Of a DNA stretch of 64,000 nt, positions 45,165 through 55,233 are shown in pieces. The position numbers were made by a program, and so were the translations under genes. A model generated the notes under the pieces. That model was not told where the DNA came from. It ran no database searches and saw nothing but the letters and a program-made list of their open reading frames with translations. How positions within the stretch are numbered: the stretch's first letter is position 1; each line of letters starts with the position of its first letter. The DNA comes from Actinokineospora baliensis (GTDB taxonomy: Bacteria; Actinomycetota; Actinomycetes; Mycobacteriales; Pseudonocardiaceae), in the NCBI RefSeq assembly GCF_016907695.1, contig NZ_JAFBCK010000001.1:6932001-6996000 (forward strand). The letters run 5' to 3'.

Positions 45165-45760
45165 TCCCCGTGGCGTTGGCTGGTCGGCGACTGGCGGTGG
45201 TCGATGTGGAGGGCAACGGCGGACAGCCGCCGGAGATCGTGGAGATCGCCATCCTGCACCTCGACCAGCCTGTGAAGCCCGAGCACGTCACCACCTGGTT
45301 GATCCGCCCGCAATCTCCGATCACTCCGTTGGTCACCCGCAAGGTGCACGGCATCAGCAACGCCGACGTAGCCGACTGCCCGACGTGGTCCCAGGTGGCC
45401 GACCAGGTCACCGAAGCCCTCTCCGACCGGGTGTTGATCGCGCACAACGCATCGGTCGAACACCGCGTTCTGTCCGCTCACCTGCCGACCTGGCAACCCT
45501 CCCTGGTATTGGACACGCTGCGGCTGGCCAAGCACCTCCGACCCGGATCGACTACCGGCTACGGCCTGGACCGGCTCATCGACGACGTCCAACTCGACAC
45601 GCACCAGTACCCCGGCCAGCGGCACCGCGCCGGATACGACACCTGGATGACCGCACAACTGCTGTTCACCCTCGTCGGTCACGCCGACCTCGACTGGCCC
45701 GAACTGGTGCGAGTCGCCGCGATGCCCGGCTTCGAGCGACAGGAGGAAGGATTGTGGTGA
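45161..45760 (+). CDS. DnaQ-like 3'-5' exonuclease (DEDDh)
   Basis: 199 residues. Exo I is VVDVEGNGG (D15, E17). Exo II is around VLIAHNASVEHRVL. Exo III is RHRAGYDTWMTAQLL with the DEDDh His and Asp. An isolated exonuclease domain of normal length for this family. It overlaps the radical SAM gene (ATGA) and the kinase gene (7 bases). Role unclear: proofreading-type trimming of DNA or RNA, possibly small RNA or tRNA ends. Confidence 0.92.
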   Translation: MIPVALAGRRLAVVDVEGNGGQPPEIVEIAILHLDQPVKPEHVTTWLIRPQSPITPLVTRKVHGISNADVADCPTWSQVADQVTEALSDRVLIAHNASVEHRVLSAHLPTWQPSLVLDTLRLAKHLRPGSTTGYGLDRLIDDVQLDTHQYPGQRHRAGYDTWMTAQLLFTLVGHADLDWPELVRVAAMPGFERQEEGLW

Positions 45761-46365
45761 ACGTCGAACGCCCGGTCACCGTGGCGGTGCTGGGCACGCA
45801 CTCCACCGGCAAATCCACCTTCCTCGCCCGCCTCGCCCACGAACTGCGCCGCCAGGACATCCAGGTCGCCACCGTCGCCGACCTCGGAGAACAGGCCCAG
45901 CGAATCGGGCTACCGATTCTGTTCAACCACACCTACGCCTCCACCCTCTGGATCATCACCCGCGGCATCAGCAACGAGCTGGAGGCATGGCTGCACGCTG
46001 ACGTTGTGCTCGTCGACCGCGCCGTGCCCGACGCGCTCGGCTACTACCGAGCGGCGTTGGCCTATCGACACGAGCGGCCCGACCCCGCCGCGTTGTCGTC
46101 TCTGGAGTCGCTGGTCGAGGCACACAGCCTGCACTACGACCTGATGCTGCGCACAACCCTGGACCCCGAGATCCCGATAGGTGACAACAAAGAACGGGAC
46201 TCCAACAGCGACTTCCGCGTGCTGGCCGACCACTACGTCAACCGCGTACTCCACGAAATGCGCTTGCCCCACGAACTGCTCCCCGCCGACGGCCACGACC
46301 ATGCTCTGGCTCGCACGGTCGCGTTCACCACCGCACGCCTGTCCGGCTTACAGGTGGGACCGTGA
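45754..46365 (+). CDS. NadR/Ttd14-like AAA-28 P-loop kinase/ATPase
   Basis: 203 residues from GTG 45754, AGGAGG 7 bases upstream. The P-loop is GTHSTGKST (14-22). A central VVLVDRAVPDALGYYR is a lid/substrate segment typical of the AAA_28 kinase group, followed by LMLRTTLDPEIPIGDNKERD. Members phosphorylate nucleosides, nicotinamide riboside or phospholipid-like ligands. Its substrate here is unknown. Confidence 0.85.
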   Translation: MVNVERPVTVAVLGTHSTGKSTFLARLAHELRRQDIQVATVADLGEQAQRIGLPILFNHTYASTLWIITRGISNELEAWLHADVVLVDRAVPDALGYYRAALAYRHERPDPAALSSLESLVEAHSLHYDLMLRTTLDPEIPIGDNKERDSNSDFRVLADHYVNRVLHEMRLPHELLPADGHDHALARTVAFTTARLSGLQVGP

Positions 46366-46616
46366 CCGGCAGGCGGGAGAGCCGAGCGGTCATCGTCGCG
46401 GTCGACAGCCCAATTGGCCAAGTCATCCGCGGGATCGACGATCTCGCCGCACATCTACCCGCCGCGAGAACTCCTCGGACATGTCCATTGTGTCTTACCG
46501 AGGTGTGGCCGTGCGCCAGGTTCCATGACGCGGCCAACCAAGTACAGGCCGCTGGAGTCCGCCTCGCAGTGCTCATTCCCCCGGACTTGCATCCCCTCCT
46601 CTGGTCGCAAAGTTAG
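46362..46616 (+). CDS. Small Cys-rich protein (possible zinc binder)
   Basis: 84 residues from GTG 46362, overlapping the kinase stop (GTGA). It contains CPLCLTEVWPCARFHDAA (about 41-58), i.e. CxxC plus Cys/His, a plausible single zinc site. No family name comes to mind. Similar CxxC...WPC..FH segments occur in small actinobacterial proteins beside XRE regulators (recollection, not verified). Confidence 0.65.
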   Translation: MTGRRESRAVIVAVDSPIGQVIRGIDDLAAHLPAARTPRTCPLCLTEVWPCARFHDAANQVQAAGVRLAVLIPPDLHPLLWSQS

Positions 46617-46646
46617 ACACGAAACCGATCCCTGAAAGAGCGACAG

Positions 46647-47915
46647 GTGAACACACTCCCAGACGACAACCTCGACGAGCGCGCGGATGAGTTCCGCGAC
46701 GGTCTGATCGACAAGCTGAAGGCGCAAGGGATGATCCCCCTGCCGGTGGTGGAACAAGCGTTCCGCGCGGTGCCGCGGCACCGGTTCGTGCCCGAGGGCA
46801 CGCCGCTGGAGGTCGCCTACAACGCTGATGACTCGGTGGCGATCAAGCGCGACTCCGACGGCGTGATCATCTCTTCCACGAGCGCGCCATTCATCCAAGC
46901 CCGGATGATCGAGCAGGCCCGGCTCGGGCGGGACATGACCGTGCTGGAGATCGGTTCAGGTGGCTACAACGCCGCCCTGCTCGCCGAGGTCACCGGTCCG
47001 GGCGGCCGGGTGATCAGCGTCGACATCGACTCCGACGTCGTCGAGCGCGCTCGTGCGGCACTGGAGGCCACCGGTTACGACGACCGGGTCGTTGTGCTGC
47101 ACGCCGACGCCGATCGCCCAGTGGGTGGGCTGGACGAGCCGTTCGACACGATCCTCGTGACCGTCGGTGCCTGGGACTTCGCCCCTGCTTGGCTGGAGCA
47201 GTTGGCGCCAACGGGCACGATTGTGCTCCCGCTGCGGATGAAAGGGATCAGTCGGTCGATCGCCTTCCGCCGCGAAGGTGATCACCTGGTGAGCACCTCG
47301 TCGGAGGTGTGCGGGTTCGTCACCATGCAGGGCGCTGGCGCGGTGGACGAGCGCGTGTTCCTGCTGCCAGACGGCAAGGGACACAACGTCAAGCTGCGAT
47401 TCGACGACGGCGAGCCGCCACAAGATATGAGCCAGCTCGACGGTGTCCTGGCCACCGAACGAACCGAGGTGTGGTCGCAGGTCACCATCAGCCACGGGGT
47501 GTCCTTCGCCGACATGTACCTGTGGTTCGCCGGATTCATGCCCGGCTTCTGCAAGATCGCCGTCGACGAGGGCACCGAGATGGCCGCCGACCGCAAGAAC
47601 TGGTTCCCCTTCGGCGTCGTCCGCGGCGACTCCTTCGCCTACCTCGCCATCCACCGCCTCGACAGTGGAGTCGAGTTCGGCGCCCGCGCCTACGGGCCGA
47701 ACGGCACCGAAGTCGCCGCGGCGATGGTCGAACAGATCCAGGCTTGGGACCGCCTCGCACGCGGCGGCCCGGAACCCACCTACGCCTACTGGCCGCACGC
47801 CGTTACCCGCCCCGCGGCCAGTGACAACACGGCCGTGCTGGAGAAGACCCACGGCCTGCTCACGATCACCTGGCCGACACCCGACCAGGCAACCCCACGA
47901 GAGGTGAACCGATGA
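46647..47915 (+). CDS. FxLD-system lanthipeptide O-methyltransferase (PCMT-like)
   Basis: 422 residues from GTG 46647. N-terminal to central PCMT fold: MIEQARLGRDMTVLEIGSGGYNAALLAE (SAM motif I VLEIGSGGYN, about 103-112), then VISVDIDSD and FDTILVTVGAWD. A ~200-residue C-terminal extension is typical of the methyltransferase, FxLD system family. Such enzymes methylate an Asp of the lanthipeptide, leading to isoAsp (known for LanS_A enzymes). Its stop overlaps the precursor start by 4 bases. Confidence 0.92.
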   Translation: MNTLPDDNLDERADEFRDGLIDKLKAQGMIPLPVVEQAFRAVPRHRFVPEGTPLEVAYNADDSVAIKRDSDGVIISSTSAPFIQARMIEQARLGRDMTVLEIGSGGYNAALLAEVTGPGGRVISVDIDSDVVERARAALEATGYDDRVVVLHADADRPVGGLDEPFDTILVTVGAWDFAPAWLEQLAPTGTIVLPLRMKGISRSIAFRREGDHLVSTSSEVCGFVTMQGAGAVDERVFLLPDGKGHNVKLRFDDGEPPQDMSQLDGVLATERTEVWSQVTISHGVSFADMYLWFAGFMPGFCKIAVDEGTEMAADRKNWFPFGVVRGDSFAYLAIHRLDSGVEFGARAYGPNGTEVAAAMVEQIQAWDRLARGGPEPTYAYWPHAVTRPAASDNTAVLEKTHGLLTITWPTPDQATPREVNR

Positions 47916-48136
47916 CCGTCCTGATCCTCGACCGACCCGCCGCCCCGCTGGGCCTCGACCTTGCCCACCCCCTTGTCGACGACGCCCCGGTCATCGACGA
48001 CACGGAGTTCGAGCTGGACATGCGCGTCGTGGAGTCCGCCACCCGTCTGGTGATCACCACCTGCGACACCAGCGACGGGTGCGGCAACACCTGCAGCACC
48101 AGCGCCTGCAGCACGAACTCGGCCGACCCGTTCTAG
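47912..48136 (+). CDS. FxLD-family lanthipeptide precursor
   Basis: 74 residues from ATG 47912, overlapping the methyltransferase stop (ATGA). The leader contains the hallmark FELD at 33-36 followed by MRVVESATRLV. The C-terminal core has Cys at 51, 57, 61 and 66 amid many Thr/Ser (TTCDTSDGCGNTCSTSAC), giving up to four thioether rings, and ends SADPF. Several Asp residues in the core are candidate methylation sites. The cleavage point is not certain. Confidence 0.93.
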   Translation: MTVLILDRPAAPLGLDLAHPLVDDAPVIDDTEFELDMRVVESATRLVITTCDTSDGCGNTCSTSACSTNSADPF

Positions 48137-48216
48137 CCCCCTGACCCCGCCGTTGGCGCCCGGCACCACGCGGGCGCCAACGGCGGTCCCACCAGCCCAG
48201 CGGAGAGGAGCGAACG

Positions 48217-48777
48217 ATGCGCTACCGGCACACCGGCGTTGTCCTGGTCCGCGCCACCACCTACCCCGGAGACCTCGACCCGCCACCAGACCTGGACCTG
48301 TCCGACCCGACCGCAATCGAGCGCGGACGCACCTGGCTCGCCGCAGTCTGGACTCGCTCCGAAGTCCGAGACGCCCTGCGCTTGGCGAGCCCCGCTTTGA
48401 CGGCCCGACTTGACCAGGTTCTCCAAGGCCCCAGTTCGCTCAAGCAGGTCCGGCGGGCCGTGACGTCCATGGCCTCGTACCTACTCCGCTGGCAACGCCG
48501 CGCTACCCCGTTCGGCCTGTTCGCGGGAGTCGGCACGGCCTCTATCGGTCCGGCCGCTGCCAAGGTCGGGGTCGAACACCGCGTCGTACTGAGAGCGGAC
48601 GCCGAGTGGGTCCTCAATCAGGTCGAGCAGCTTGAACAACACCCGGCGCTACGCGAACGCCTCACAGTGGTCGCCGACAACACCCGCTTCGTTCGCAGTG
48701 GCCGCATAGTCACCCACAAGCGGCCCCAATCGGCGCTGGCTCGCCTGGTGCCCTGCGGGAATCCTCGGTGCGTCTGA
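48217..48777 (+). pseudogene. Lanthipeptide dehydratase (LanB), N-terminal piece before a frameshift
   Basis: ATG 48217 with GGAGAGGAG upstream. Residues about 60-110 hold the start of the lantibiotic dehydratase N-domain (SYLLRWQRRATPFGLFAGVG). The frame ends prematurely with LVPCGNPRCV at TGA 48775. The expected continuation (ALRESSVRLTRPVGFAL) is present in the next frame from about 48740, so a one-base deletion at 48735-48755 separates this from the rest of LanB. Confidence 0.85.
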
Positions 48778-51185
48778 CTCGGCCCGTGGGGTTCGCCCTC
48801 GCCGCGGCAGGTACACCGATCGGCTTGGAAACGCTCGTCGACGAGGTGAGTGCGCGGTTCCCTACTGCCTCTTCGGATAAGGTGCGCACGCTGCTTCATG
48901 GGCTGATAGACACCGGCCTGCTGATCACCAACCTCCGAGCACCGATGACCGCCGTTGACAGCCTGACCTACCTGGTTCAGGCACTTCGCACAGCAGGCGC
49001 GAACTCTGGTCTGGACGAGATCCATGAGTTGCTACGGAGCCACAACGAACAGAACTGCGCTGGGCTGCGTGCGCAACTCGCCGACAGGATGGTGGCGCGG
49101 ACGCCTGGGCCCGTACTGGCGGCCGATGTGGCACTCGACGCGCGAGTTGTCATCCCTGAAACGGTGCTGACTGAAGCCGCCTCAGCCGCCAGCATCCTCG
49201 TGCGTACCACAACACAGCCGTTCGGATCTGCGTCCTGGCTTGACTACCACGCACGCTTCCGCGCTCGCTACGGCGCTGGCGCGCTGGTTCCCGTACTCGA
49301 ACTGGTCTCCGATGCCGGGCTGGGCTACCCAACCGGATACCTCGGTGCACCACGAGCCAGACCGGCTTGGCGAACCCTTACCGAGCGCGACGCCGCCCTA
49401 CTTGCCTTGATCCAACAGGCCACTCTCACCGGTACTGACGAAGTAGTCCTGAGCGAAGCCGACATCAACACGCTGACCGTTGGCGACCACACCACCGCAG
49501 TTCTCCCTGACCGGGTCGAACTCGGAGTCGCGATCCATGCCCCCTCCACCGAAGCGATCAACCGCGGTGACTTTCAACTCCGCATAACCGCCGCACCTCG
49601 CGCCCACACCAGCATGGCCGGTCGCTTCGCTCACCTTCTCGACGAGGAAGACCGCGCCCGGCTGGCAGCCACCTACACCACCGGCGACGCGTTGGCCGTG
49701 CACCTGTCCTTTCCACCCCGACGCCCTCACAACGAGAACGTCACCCGCGTCGCGCCACAACTCCCGACGGTCCTGCACCTCGCCGAGCATCCTGCCGCGG
49801 CAGTCGCGACGGTCAGCATCAACGAGCTGGCGGTCACTGCGGACGACGACCAGATGTATCTGGTCCACCAAACCACCGGCCGCCGCGTGGCGCCCCAGGT
49901 CTCGCACGCTCTCGACACCACCGCGCAGACGCCGCCGCTAGCCAGGTTCCTCGCCGAAGTCGCCAACGCCCGCACCGCGGTCTTCCGCAGCTTCGACCTC
50001 GGCGCGGCCCGGACGCTGCCCTACGTCCCGCGCATCCGCTACCGGCGCACAGTGCTCGCCTCCGCCCGCTGGCTACTAACCCCCAGAGACCTCACCGACA
50101 CCACATTGCAGGCATGGCAACACCGTTGGCGCGTACCGAACCGCATCGTGCTGGTCGACGGCGAACTCCGCCTGCCGCTGAACCTCGGCCACACACTCGA
50201 CCGCTCACTACTACAGGGCCGACTAGACCGAGCCGACCGCGTCGAACTGCACGAAGACGGCCCGCCCAACAGCGATGGCTGGATCGGGCGACCCGCCGAA
50301 CTGCTGATCCCACTCACGGCCACCAACCCGGTCCCGCGCCGACTGCCAAGCACCACCCCTCCGGCCGCTGTCCTTGCGCCTGGCGGCTCGACGCTCGTCC
50401 AAGTCCGCATCACCGGCAACCCCGCACGATTCGACGAGATCCTGACCACTCACTTGCCGGCCTTCGCCACGAGCCTCGGCGAGCTGGTTGACCACTGGTG
50501 GGTTCGGCGACACCGCGACATGATCCGCCTCGACGCTGATCACCACTTGGCCGTGCTCCTGCGCCTCGCCGACCCTGGCCACTTCAGTGTCGTCACCACT
50601 CGTCTTGCCGAGTTCGCGTCCGAGCTGGAGCGCAGCGGGTTACCAGGCCAACTCACCTTGACCTCAACACCGCAGCATCCGGCCCGCTATGGCGACGGTC
50701 CTGCTGCAACTGCGGCCGAGAGAGTCTTCGCCGCGGACACCGCTGTCGCCCTGGCCCAGATTGCTGCGGCTAGGGACTCCGATATCCCCGCACAGGCCCT
50801 CGCGGCAGTCTCGACGGCGGACATGGCCGCATACTTCGCGGTAGATCGTCAGGTCGGATACCGCTCGTTGCTCCGCTGCCTTCCCCAAACGAGCGGCCCG
50901 CTCGACCAGACCCTGCGTGACCACACTCTCGCCTTGGCCCATTGTCCCGCCATCGCGGCTATTGCACATGGCCCTGCCCTGCTGAGCGCATGGGCCATGC
51001 GCGCGCAAGAGCTGACTGCCTACGCCGCTACGCTCGACCAACAGCGCCAACCGACCGTCTTGCGGGCCCTGCTGCACGACCACCACGTTCGTGCCGTTGG
51101 CGTCGACCCCACCTTCGAGAAGGAAACGTTCCGCCTCGCACGTGCCGTTGCCCGTCGACACCTCGCCCTGGCAGGCACCCAGTGA
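48768..51185 (+). pseudogene. Lanthipeptide dehydratase (LanB), main part after the frameshift
   Basis: About 805 residues. It carries the rest of the glutamyl-tRNA-dependent dehydratase domain (a VPRIRYRRTVLASARW region, PNRIVLVDGELRLPLNL) and the C-terminal elimination region. It joins in sequence to the piece at 48217; together they would make a ~985-residue LanB that dehydrates Ser/Thr of the FxLD core. No ribosome-binding site precedes the apparent start at 48768, so without frameshifting or a sequencing error the enzyme is broken. GTGA overlap with LanC at 51182. Confidence 0.88.
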
Positions 51186-52306
51186 CTGTGACCGCAGACA
51201 CGGCGCTGAACCAGTCCCTCGCGCGGGGTGCCGCGGCCGAGGCTCTAGTACACATCGAACGAGCACGAAGCGGCACCGGGACCTGGGATACCGTCCGCAC
51301 CTGCCTTCGGCACGTCACCACCGGCCCGATCGATGCCTCCGACCAAGCGGGCCTCTACTACGGCGCCCCAGCCATCGCGTTCCTTCTACACACGGCAGCT
51401 ACCCACCACCCAGGCTTTCGTGCAGCCGCCGAGAAGCTGAACGACCCCGTCATCAAGCTCACCCAACGGCGCTTGGCCGCCGCGCACGCCCGCATCGACC
51501 GGGGCGACCCCGCCACGTTCACCGAGTACGACCTCTTCTACGGCCTCACCGGCATCGGCACCCTGCTACTGCACTACCCGATCGACGAACGACTACTCGC
51601 CGACGTCCTTCACTACGTAGTGCGCTTGATCCAACCAAGACATCGAGGCGGAGGCGAAGTCCCCGGTTGGTGGGTAAACCACGATCCTGACCAGATCATC
51701 CCTACCCCCGGTGGCCACGCCAACTTCGGCATGGCACACGGCGCTGCCGGTCTGCTCGCGTTCCTGGCACTCGCCACCATCCACGGCCATGAAGTCCATG
51801 GCCAACACGAGGCGATCCACGTCCTGTTGAACTGGTTCGACGGCTGGCAACAAGACGACACTCGGTGGCCACAGTGGATCACCCGCGGCGAACTCCGCGC
51901 GGGATGCCCTAATCATGCCGAGCCTGCGCGACCGTACTGGTGCTACGGGAACGTGGGGATCGCCCGCGCCCTGCAACTCGCAGCCATCGCCATTGCCGAT
52001 TCGCACCGCCAGCAGGCTGCCGAAAGCATCCTGCTCGACAGCCTCGCCGACGCCAACCTGGCCCGCCTCACCGACCCGGGCCTCTGCCACGGCATCGCCG
52101 GGGTCTACCAAACCGCCCTCCGAGCTGCCCGCGACGCACGCACCCCGCTTCTCGCTGAACAGCTCGCTCGCGTACGCACCCTGCTGGCCGCACACCCCGG
52201 CACCGCGCCTGGCGGCCTGCTCACAGGAGGCCCTGGCATCACCCTCGCCCAACTCACCACCCAGCACCCCACGCCCGGATGGGACACATGCCTCCTGATC
52301 ACCTGA
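51182..52306 (+). CDS. Lanthipeptide cyclase (LanC-like)
   Basis: 374 residues from GTG 51182. The alpha-toroid family motifs are present: GMAHGAAG (183-190, catalytic-type His), WCYGNVGIAR with zinc ligand C254, and LCHGIAG with C302/H303. It catalyses Cys addition to dehydrated residues to form thioether rings. It overlaps LanB (GTGA) and the next gene (by 28 bases). Confidence 0.95.
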   Translation: MTVTADTALNQSLARGAAAEALVHIERARSGTGTWDTVRTCLRHVTTGPIDASDQAGLYYGAPAIAFLLHTAATHHPGFRAAAEKLNDPVIKLTQRRLAAAHARIDRGDPATFTEYDLFYGLTGIGTLLLHYPIDERLLADVLHYVVRLIQPRHRGGGEVPGWWVNHDPDQIIPTPGGHANFGMAHGAAGLLAFLALATIHGHEVHGQHEAIHVLLNWFDGWQQDDTRWPQWITRGELRAGCPNHAEPARPYWCYGNVGIARALQLAAIAIADSHRQQAAESILLDSLADANLARLTDPGLCHGIAGVYQTALRAARDARTPLLAEQLARVRTLLAAHPGTAPGGLLTGGPGITLAQLTTQHPTPGWDTCLLIT

Positions 52307-53136
52307 CCAGCAGCATCTTCGCCGTCCTCGCAGGCGCCGACCTCACCACGACAGCCCACAACAACAACCTCACCGCCACCGACCTCGACGACGCCATCCG
52401 TACCTACCACGCCGCCGGACTGGCAGCCCTCGACCAGCAAGCCGAAGCCACCTGGTACGACCTCCGTATCGAGTTCACCGTCTGGGCCGACGCCGAGTCC
52501 ATCGCCGTCACCCACCTCCGTCCTATCCTCGACGACCTACAGCAGAGCGGAGCCATCACCACCTGGTGGTTCCTCCGCAAACACCCCTGCTGGCGCCTCC
52601 GCCTCCACCACGCCGACAAACCCGCCGTCGACCACGCCCTCAACTCCCTCGTTGCCAACAGTGTCATCCAACGCTGGTGGCCCACCACCTACGAACCCGA
52701 AACCACAGCCTTCGGCGGCCCCACCAGCATGGACATAGTCCACGACCTCTTCCACGCCGACAGCCGCGGCGTCGTCGACTACCTCACCCACGACACCCCA
52801 GGCATCGGCCGCCGAGAACTCTCCATCCTCTTGCTCACGACCCTCCTGAACGCTGTCCACCTCGAGACCTTCGAGCGCGGCGACGTCTTTTCCCGCGTCG
52901 TCCAACTTCGCCCGGCCGCCGCCGAGCCTGCAAAGATCGCCCATCTCGCAGAGAACCTGCACCCACTACTCGCCATCGCCAACCCCCTCGACAGCGACGC
53001 CGTCCAGCCCAGGACGCTCATGGTCCAGGCGACACCCTGGTTCACCAGCTTCCAAAAGACGGGGCAACAGCTCTGCGGCGCGGCTACACAAGGAACTCTT
53101 CCTCGTGCCTTCGCGCAGTACTTGCGCACATCGTGA
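52279..53136 (+). pseudogene. Thiopeptide-type biosynthesis protein (SpaB_C domain), 3'-frameshifted
   Basis: ATG 52279 or 52288, inside the end of LanC. The sequence fits the stand-alone SpaB C-terminal domain: TWWFLRKHPCWRLRLHH, FGGPTSMDIVHDLFHADS, LLLTTLLNAVHLE. The frame ends with LRTS at 53136. The conserved C-terminal helix (AHIVIFHWNRLGLSAATQGI) is intact in another frame up to TAG 53225, so a one-base deletion near 53100 has removed it. In class I lanthipeptides this domain performs glutamate elimination. Confidence 0.85.
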
Positions 53137-53362
53137 TCTTTCACTGGAACCGACTCGGTCTGTCCGCCGCCACTCAGGGCATCCTCGTCAACGCGGCCTC
53201 GATGGCCACGTTGGGTACTCCTTAGTCCAGTTGAGACCGGCTGAAATGCGTCGAAAACTATCCATCGTCGTGGACGGTTGCGCTGTTGTCTTGCCGATCG
53301 TCGATGCCCTGTCTCCCACACGGAAGCGCCTAATGGTTTCGGCTGGCGGAGGGATGCCCCAG

Positions 53363-54577
53363 TCAGGGCCAAGAAATCACTACTCGGGTGTGGACCTTGT
53401 CCACGACCAGTCCACTACCGAGTTCGCTGTCCGGGGTCCCGGCGGGATGGACTTCGATGAGCGGGCCGGTGCCGTTGCGGTGGTCGCGGTCCCAGGTCCG
53501 CAGCCATGCGACGTACTCCTGCGCGAGGGCGTCGGCGTCGGGGCCGTGCGCAAGTACCCCGGTCTCGAAGGTGCCTGTGCCTTCGACCGGGCGCTTGGTG
53601 CGGTAGGCGAAGCTGCCGCCCCGGACCGCGGTCGGCACGCCGCGGATGGCGGCGGGCCCGACGAGGCCGCTGTCGATGATCGGCTTCGTCGCGTAGAGCA
53701 GCGCGAAGCCGGGTGCGGTGGTGCCGACGAACAGGTCCATGCCGTCGATGTGGTCGAACTCGACCCCCGACCAGTGCTCGACGCGTGGCGAGTGCAAGGC
53801 GGTCCGCAGCAGCTCGGGGTCGATGTCCTGGTCGCCGTCGACTCGGATGGCGACCTGGTCGCCGTCGATGTGCACCAAGCGCTCGGTGTGGGTGCCCTCG
53901 CCCTGCATCGGGACGAACCCGCACAGCCGGTGGCTGAGGCTGGCCAGGCGGTCACCGTCGCGCTCGAACGCGATCGACCGGGTCATGCCGCGCAGCCGCA
54001 GCGGCACGACGATCCGGCCATGCTCGGTGAGCTGCCGCGACCAGGCCGGAGGGATGTCCCACGCCCCCGCGGTCACGATCACCCGGTCGAACGGCGCGTA
54101 CTCGCCGACGCCGTGCTCGGCGTCGGCCTCGACCACGATCACCCGGTCGTACCCGGCCCAGGCCAGGCAGTCGCGGGCGCCGGCGACGATGTCGGAGTCG
54201 ATGTCGACCGACACGACCGTCCCCGTGTCGCCGACCAACTCGGCGATCAGCGAGGCGTTGTAGCCGCCGGTGCCGATCTCCAGCACACGCATCCCCGGCT
54301 CGATACCCGCCTGCTCCAGCATCGTGGCCTGGATGTGGGCCTCCGACAGCGAACTGATCGCCGCACCCTGCTCGTCGCGCTTGGTGACGATGACCGTCGT
54401 CGGGTCGTAGACCCGCTCCAGCGACTCACCCACCGGGGCGAACAAGTGCCGGGGCACGGCGAGAAGGGCATCGGCGACCTGGTCGGAGCGGATCGCTCCC
54501 ATCTCGCGCAGGGCACCCACCATCGCCGCGCGAAGCCTGCCTGGCACGTCGACGTCGTTGTCTCGGAGTGTGCTCAC
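53363..54577 (-). CDS. Second FxLD-system O-methyltransferase (PCMT-like)
   Basis: 404 residues from ATG 54577 on the opposite strand. It is clearly paralogous to the enzyme at 46647: MLEQAGIEPGMRVLEIGTGGYNAS, VVSVDIDSDIV, FDRVIVTAGAWD and MTRSIAFERDGD align in order, and the C-terminal ~200 residues also match. I find no second FxLD precursor beside it. Convergent with the SpaB_C gene. Either it serves the same peptide or it belonged to a lost cluster. Confidence 0.9.
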   Translation of the reverse strand: MSTLRDNDVDVPGRLRAAMVGALREMGAIRSDQVADALLAVPRHLFAPVGESLERVYDPTTVIVTKRDEQGAAISSLSEAHIQATMLEQAGIEPGMRVLEIGTGGYNASLIAELVGDTGTVVSVDIDSDIVAGARDCLAWAGYDRVIVVEADAEHGVGEYAPFDRVIVTAGAWDIPPAWSRQLTEHGRIVVPLRLRGMTRSIAFERDGDRLASLSHRLCGFVPMQGEGTHTERLVHIDGDQVAIRVDGDQDIDPELLRTALHSPRVEHWSGVEFDHIDGMDLFVGTTAPGFALLYATKPIIDSGLVGPAAIRGVPTAVRGGSFAYRTKRPVEGTGTFETGVLAHGPDADALAQEYVAWLRTWDRDHRNGTGPLIEVHPAGTPDSELGSGLVVDKVHTRVVISWP

Positions 54578-54836
54578 TCGATCACTCTTTCAGCTCTCCT
54601 CGGGGCTCGCTCTAGCGGTCAAGAAGGTGCTGGAGAGGCCCTTCACGATCTCTGCTTCGTCCGAGCTAGAGAACTACGCTGGGTGTGCGTACGTCGAAGA
54701 CCGCATCAAGGGCCACTACTACGAGGAGGTGAAGCAGATCACCACCTACCGCAACGCCCCGAGCCGGCTCCGGGTCCTGGCGATCAACCCGACAGAGTCA
54801 CCGGCGTACATCCACCGACTGATGAAGGATCTGTGA
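54558..54836 (+). pseudogene. C-terminal remnant of an XRE/DUF5753 regulator
   Basis: The recognisable part reads AYVEDRIKGHYYEEVKQITTY then LRVLAINPTESPAYIHRLM, matching the end of the DUF5753 domain of actinomycete XRE regulators. The HTH and most of DUF5753 are missing; upstream lies the start of the methyltransferase on the other strand. The intact DUF397 gene that normally follows such regulators is present 5 bases downstream. Confidence 0.65.
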
Positions 54837-54841
54837 TCACC

Positions 54842-55066
54842 ATGAGGTACGAGGACGCAGTAACCGCCCTCGCCGCCGCGACCAACTGGCACAAGTCCAC
54901 TCACAGCGGAGGCCAGAACGGAGGCTGCGTCGAAGTCGGCTCCGTACCCGGCCTGGTGGGAGTCCGAGACACCAAGCTCGGCTCGAACAGTCCTACCTTG
55001 GCTTTCTCTCCGGTAAGGTGGGCGGCGTTCACCGACAGCGTGAGGTGCCATCAACTAGACCTCTGA
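54842..55066 (+). CDS. DUF397 protein
   Basis: 74 residues from ATG 54842, AAGGA about 10 bases upstream. The family signature NWHKSTHSGGQNGGCVEV (about 17-34) is followed by VRDTK and the RWAAFTDSVR end. DUF397 proteins are small partners of XRE/DUF5753 regulators in streptomycetes and relatives (WhiJ-type pairs). The partner here is truncated. Confidence 0.9.
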   Translation: MRYEDAVTALAAATNWHKSTHSGGQNGGCVEVGSVPGLVGVRDTKLGSNSPTLAFSPVRWAAFTDSVRCHQLDL

Positions 55067-55233
55067 TCGCAGGGCGGTGGGAGCCTGGCGGCCCTGGTTG
55101 GCGGCGATGCGGCAGGTGGCGGTGAGGGTGAGCCGCACGCCGTCGAAGCCTCGGACGCGCCAGTAGTGCTCCCGGACCGGACACCAACGTGCGGCTGGTC
55201 GAGGACACCTGTCAATGCCGCAGGGTCGCTGTG

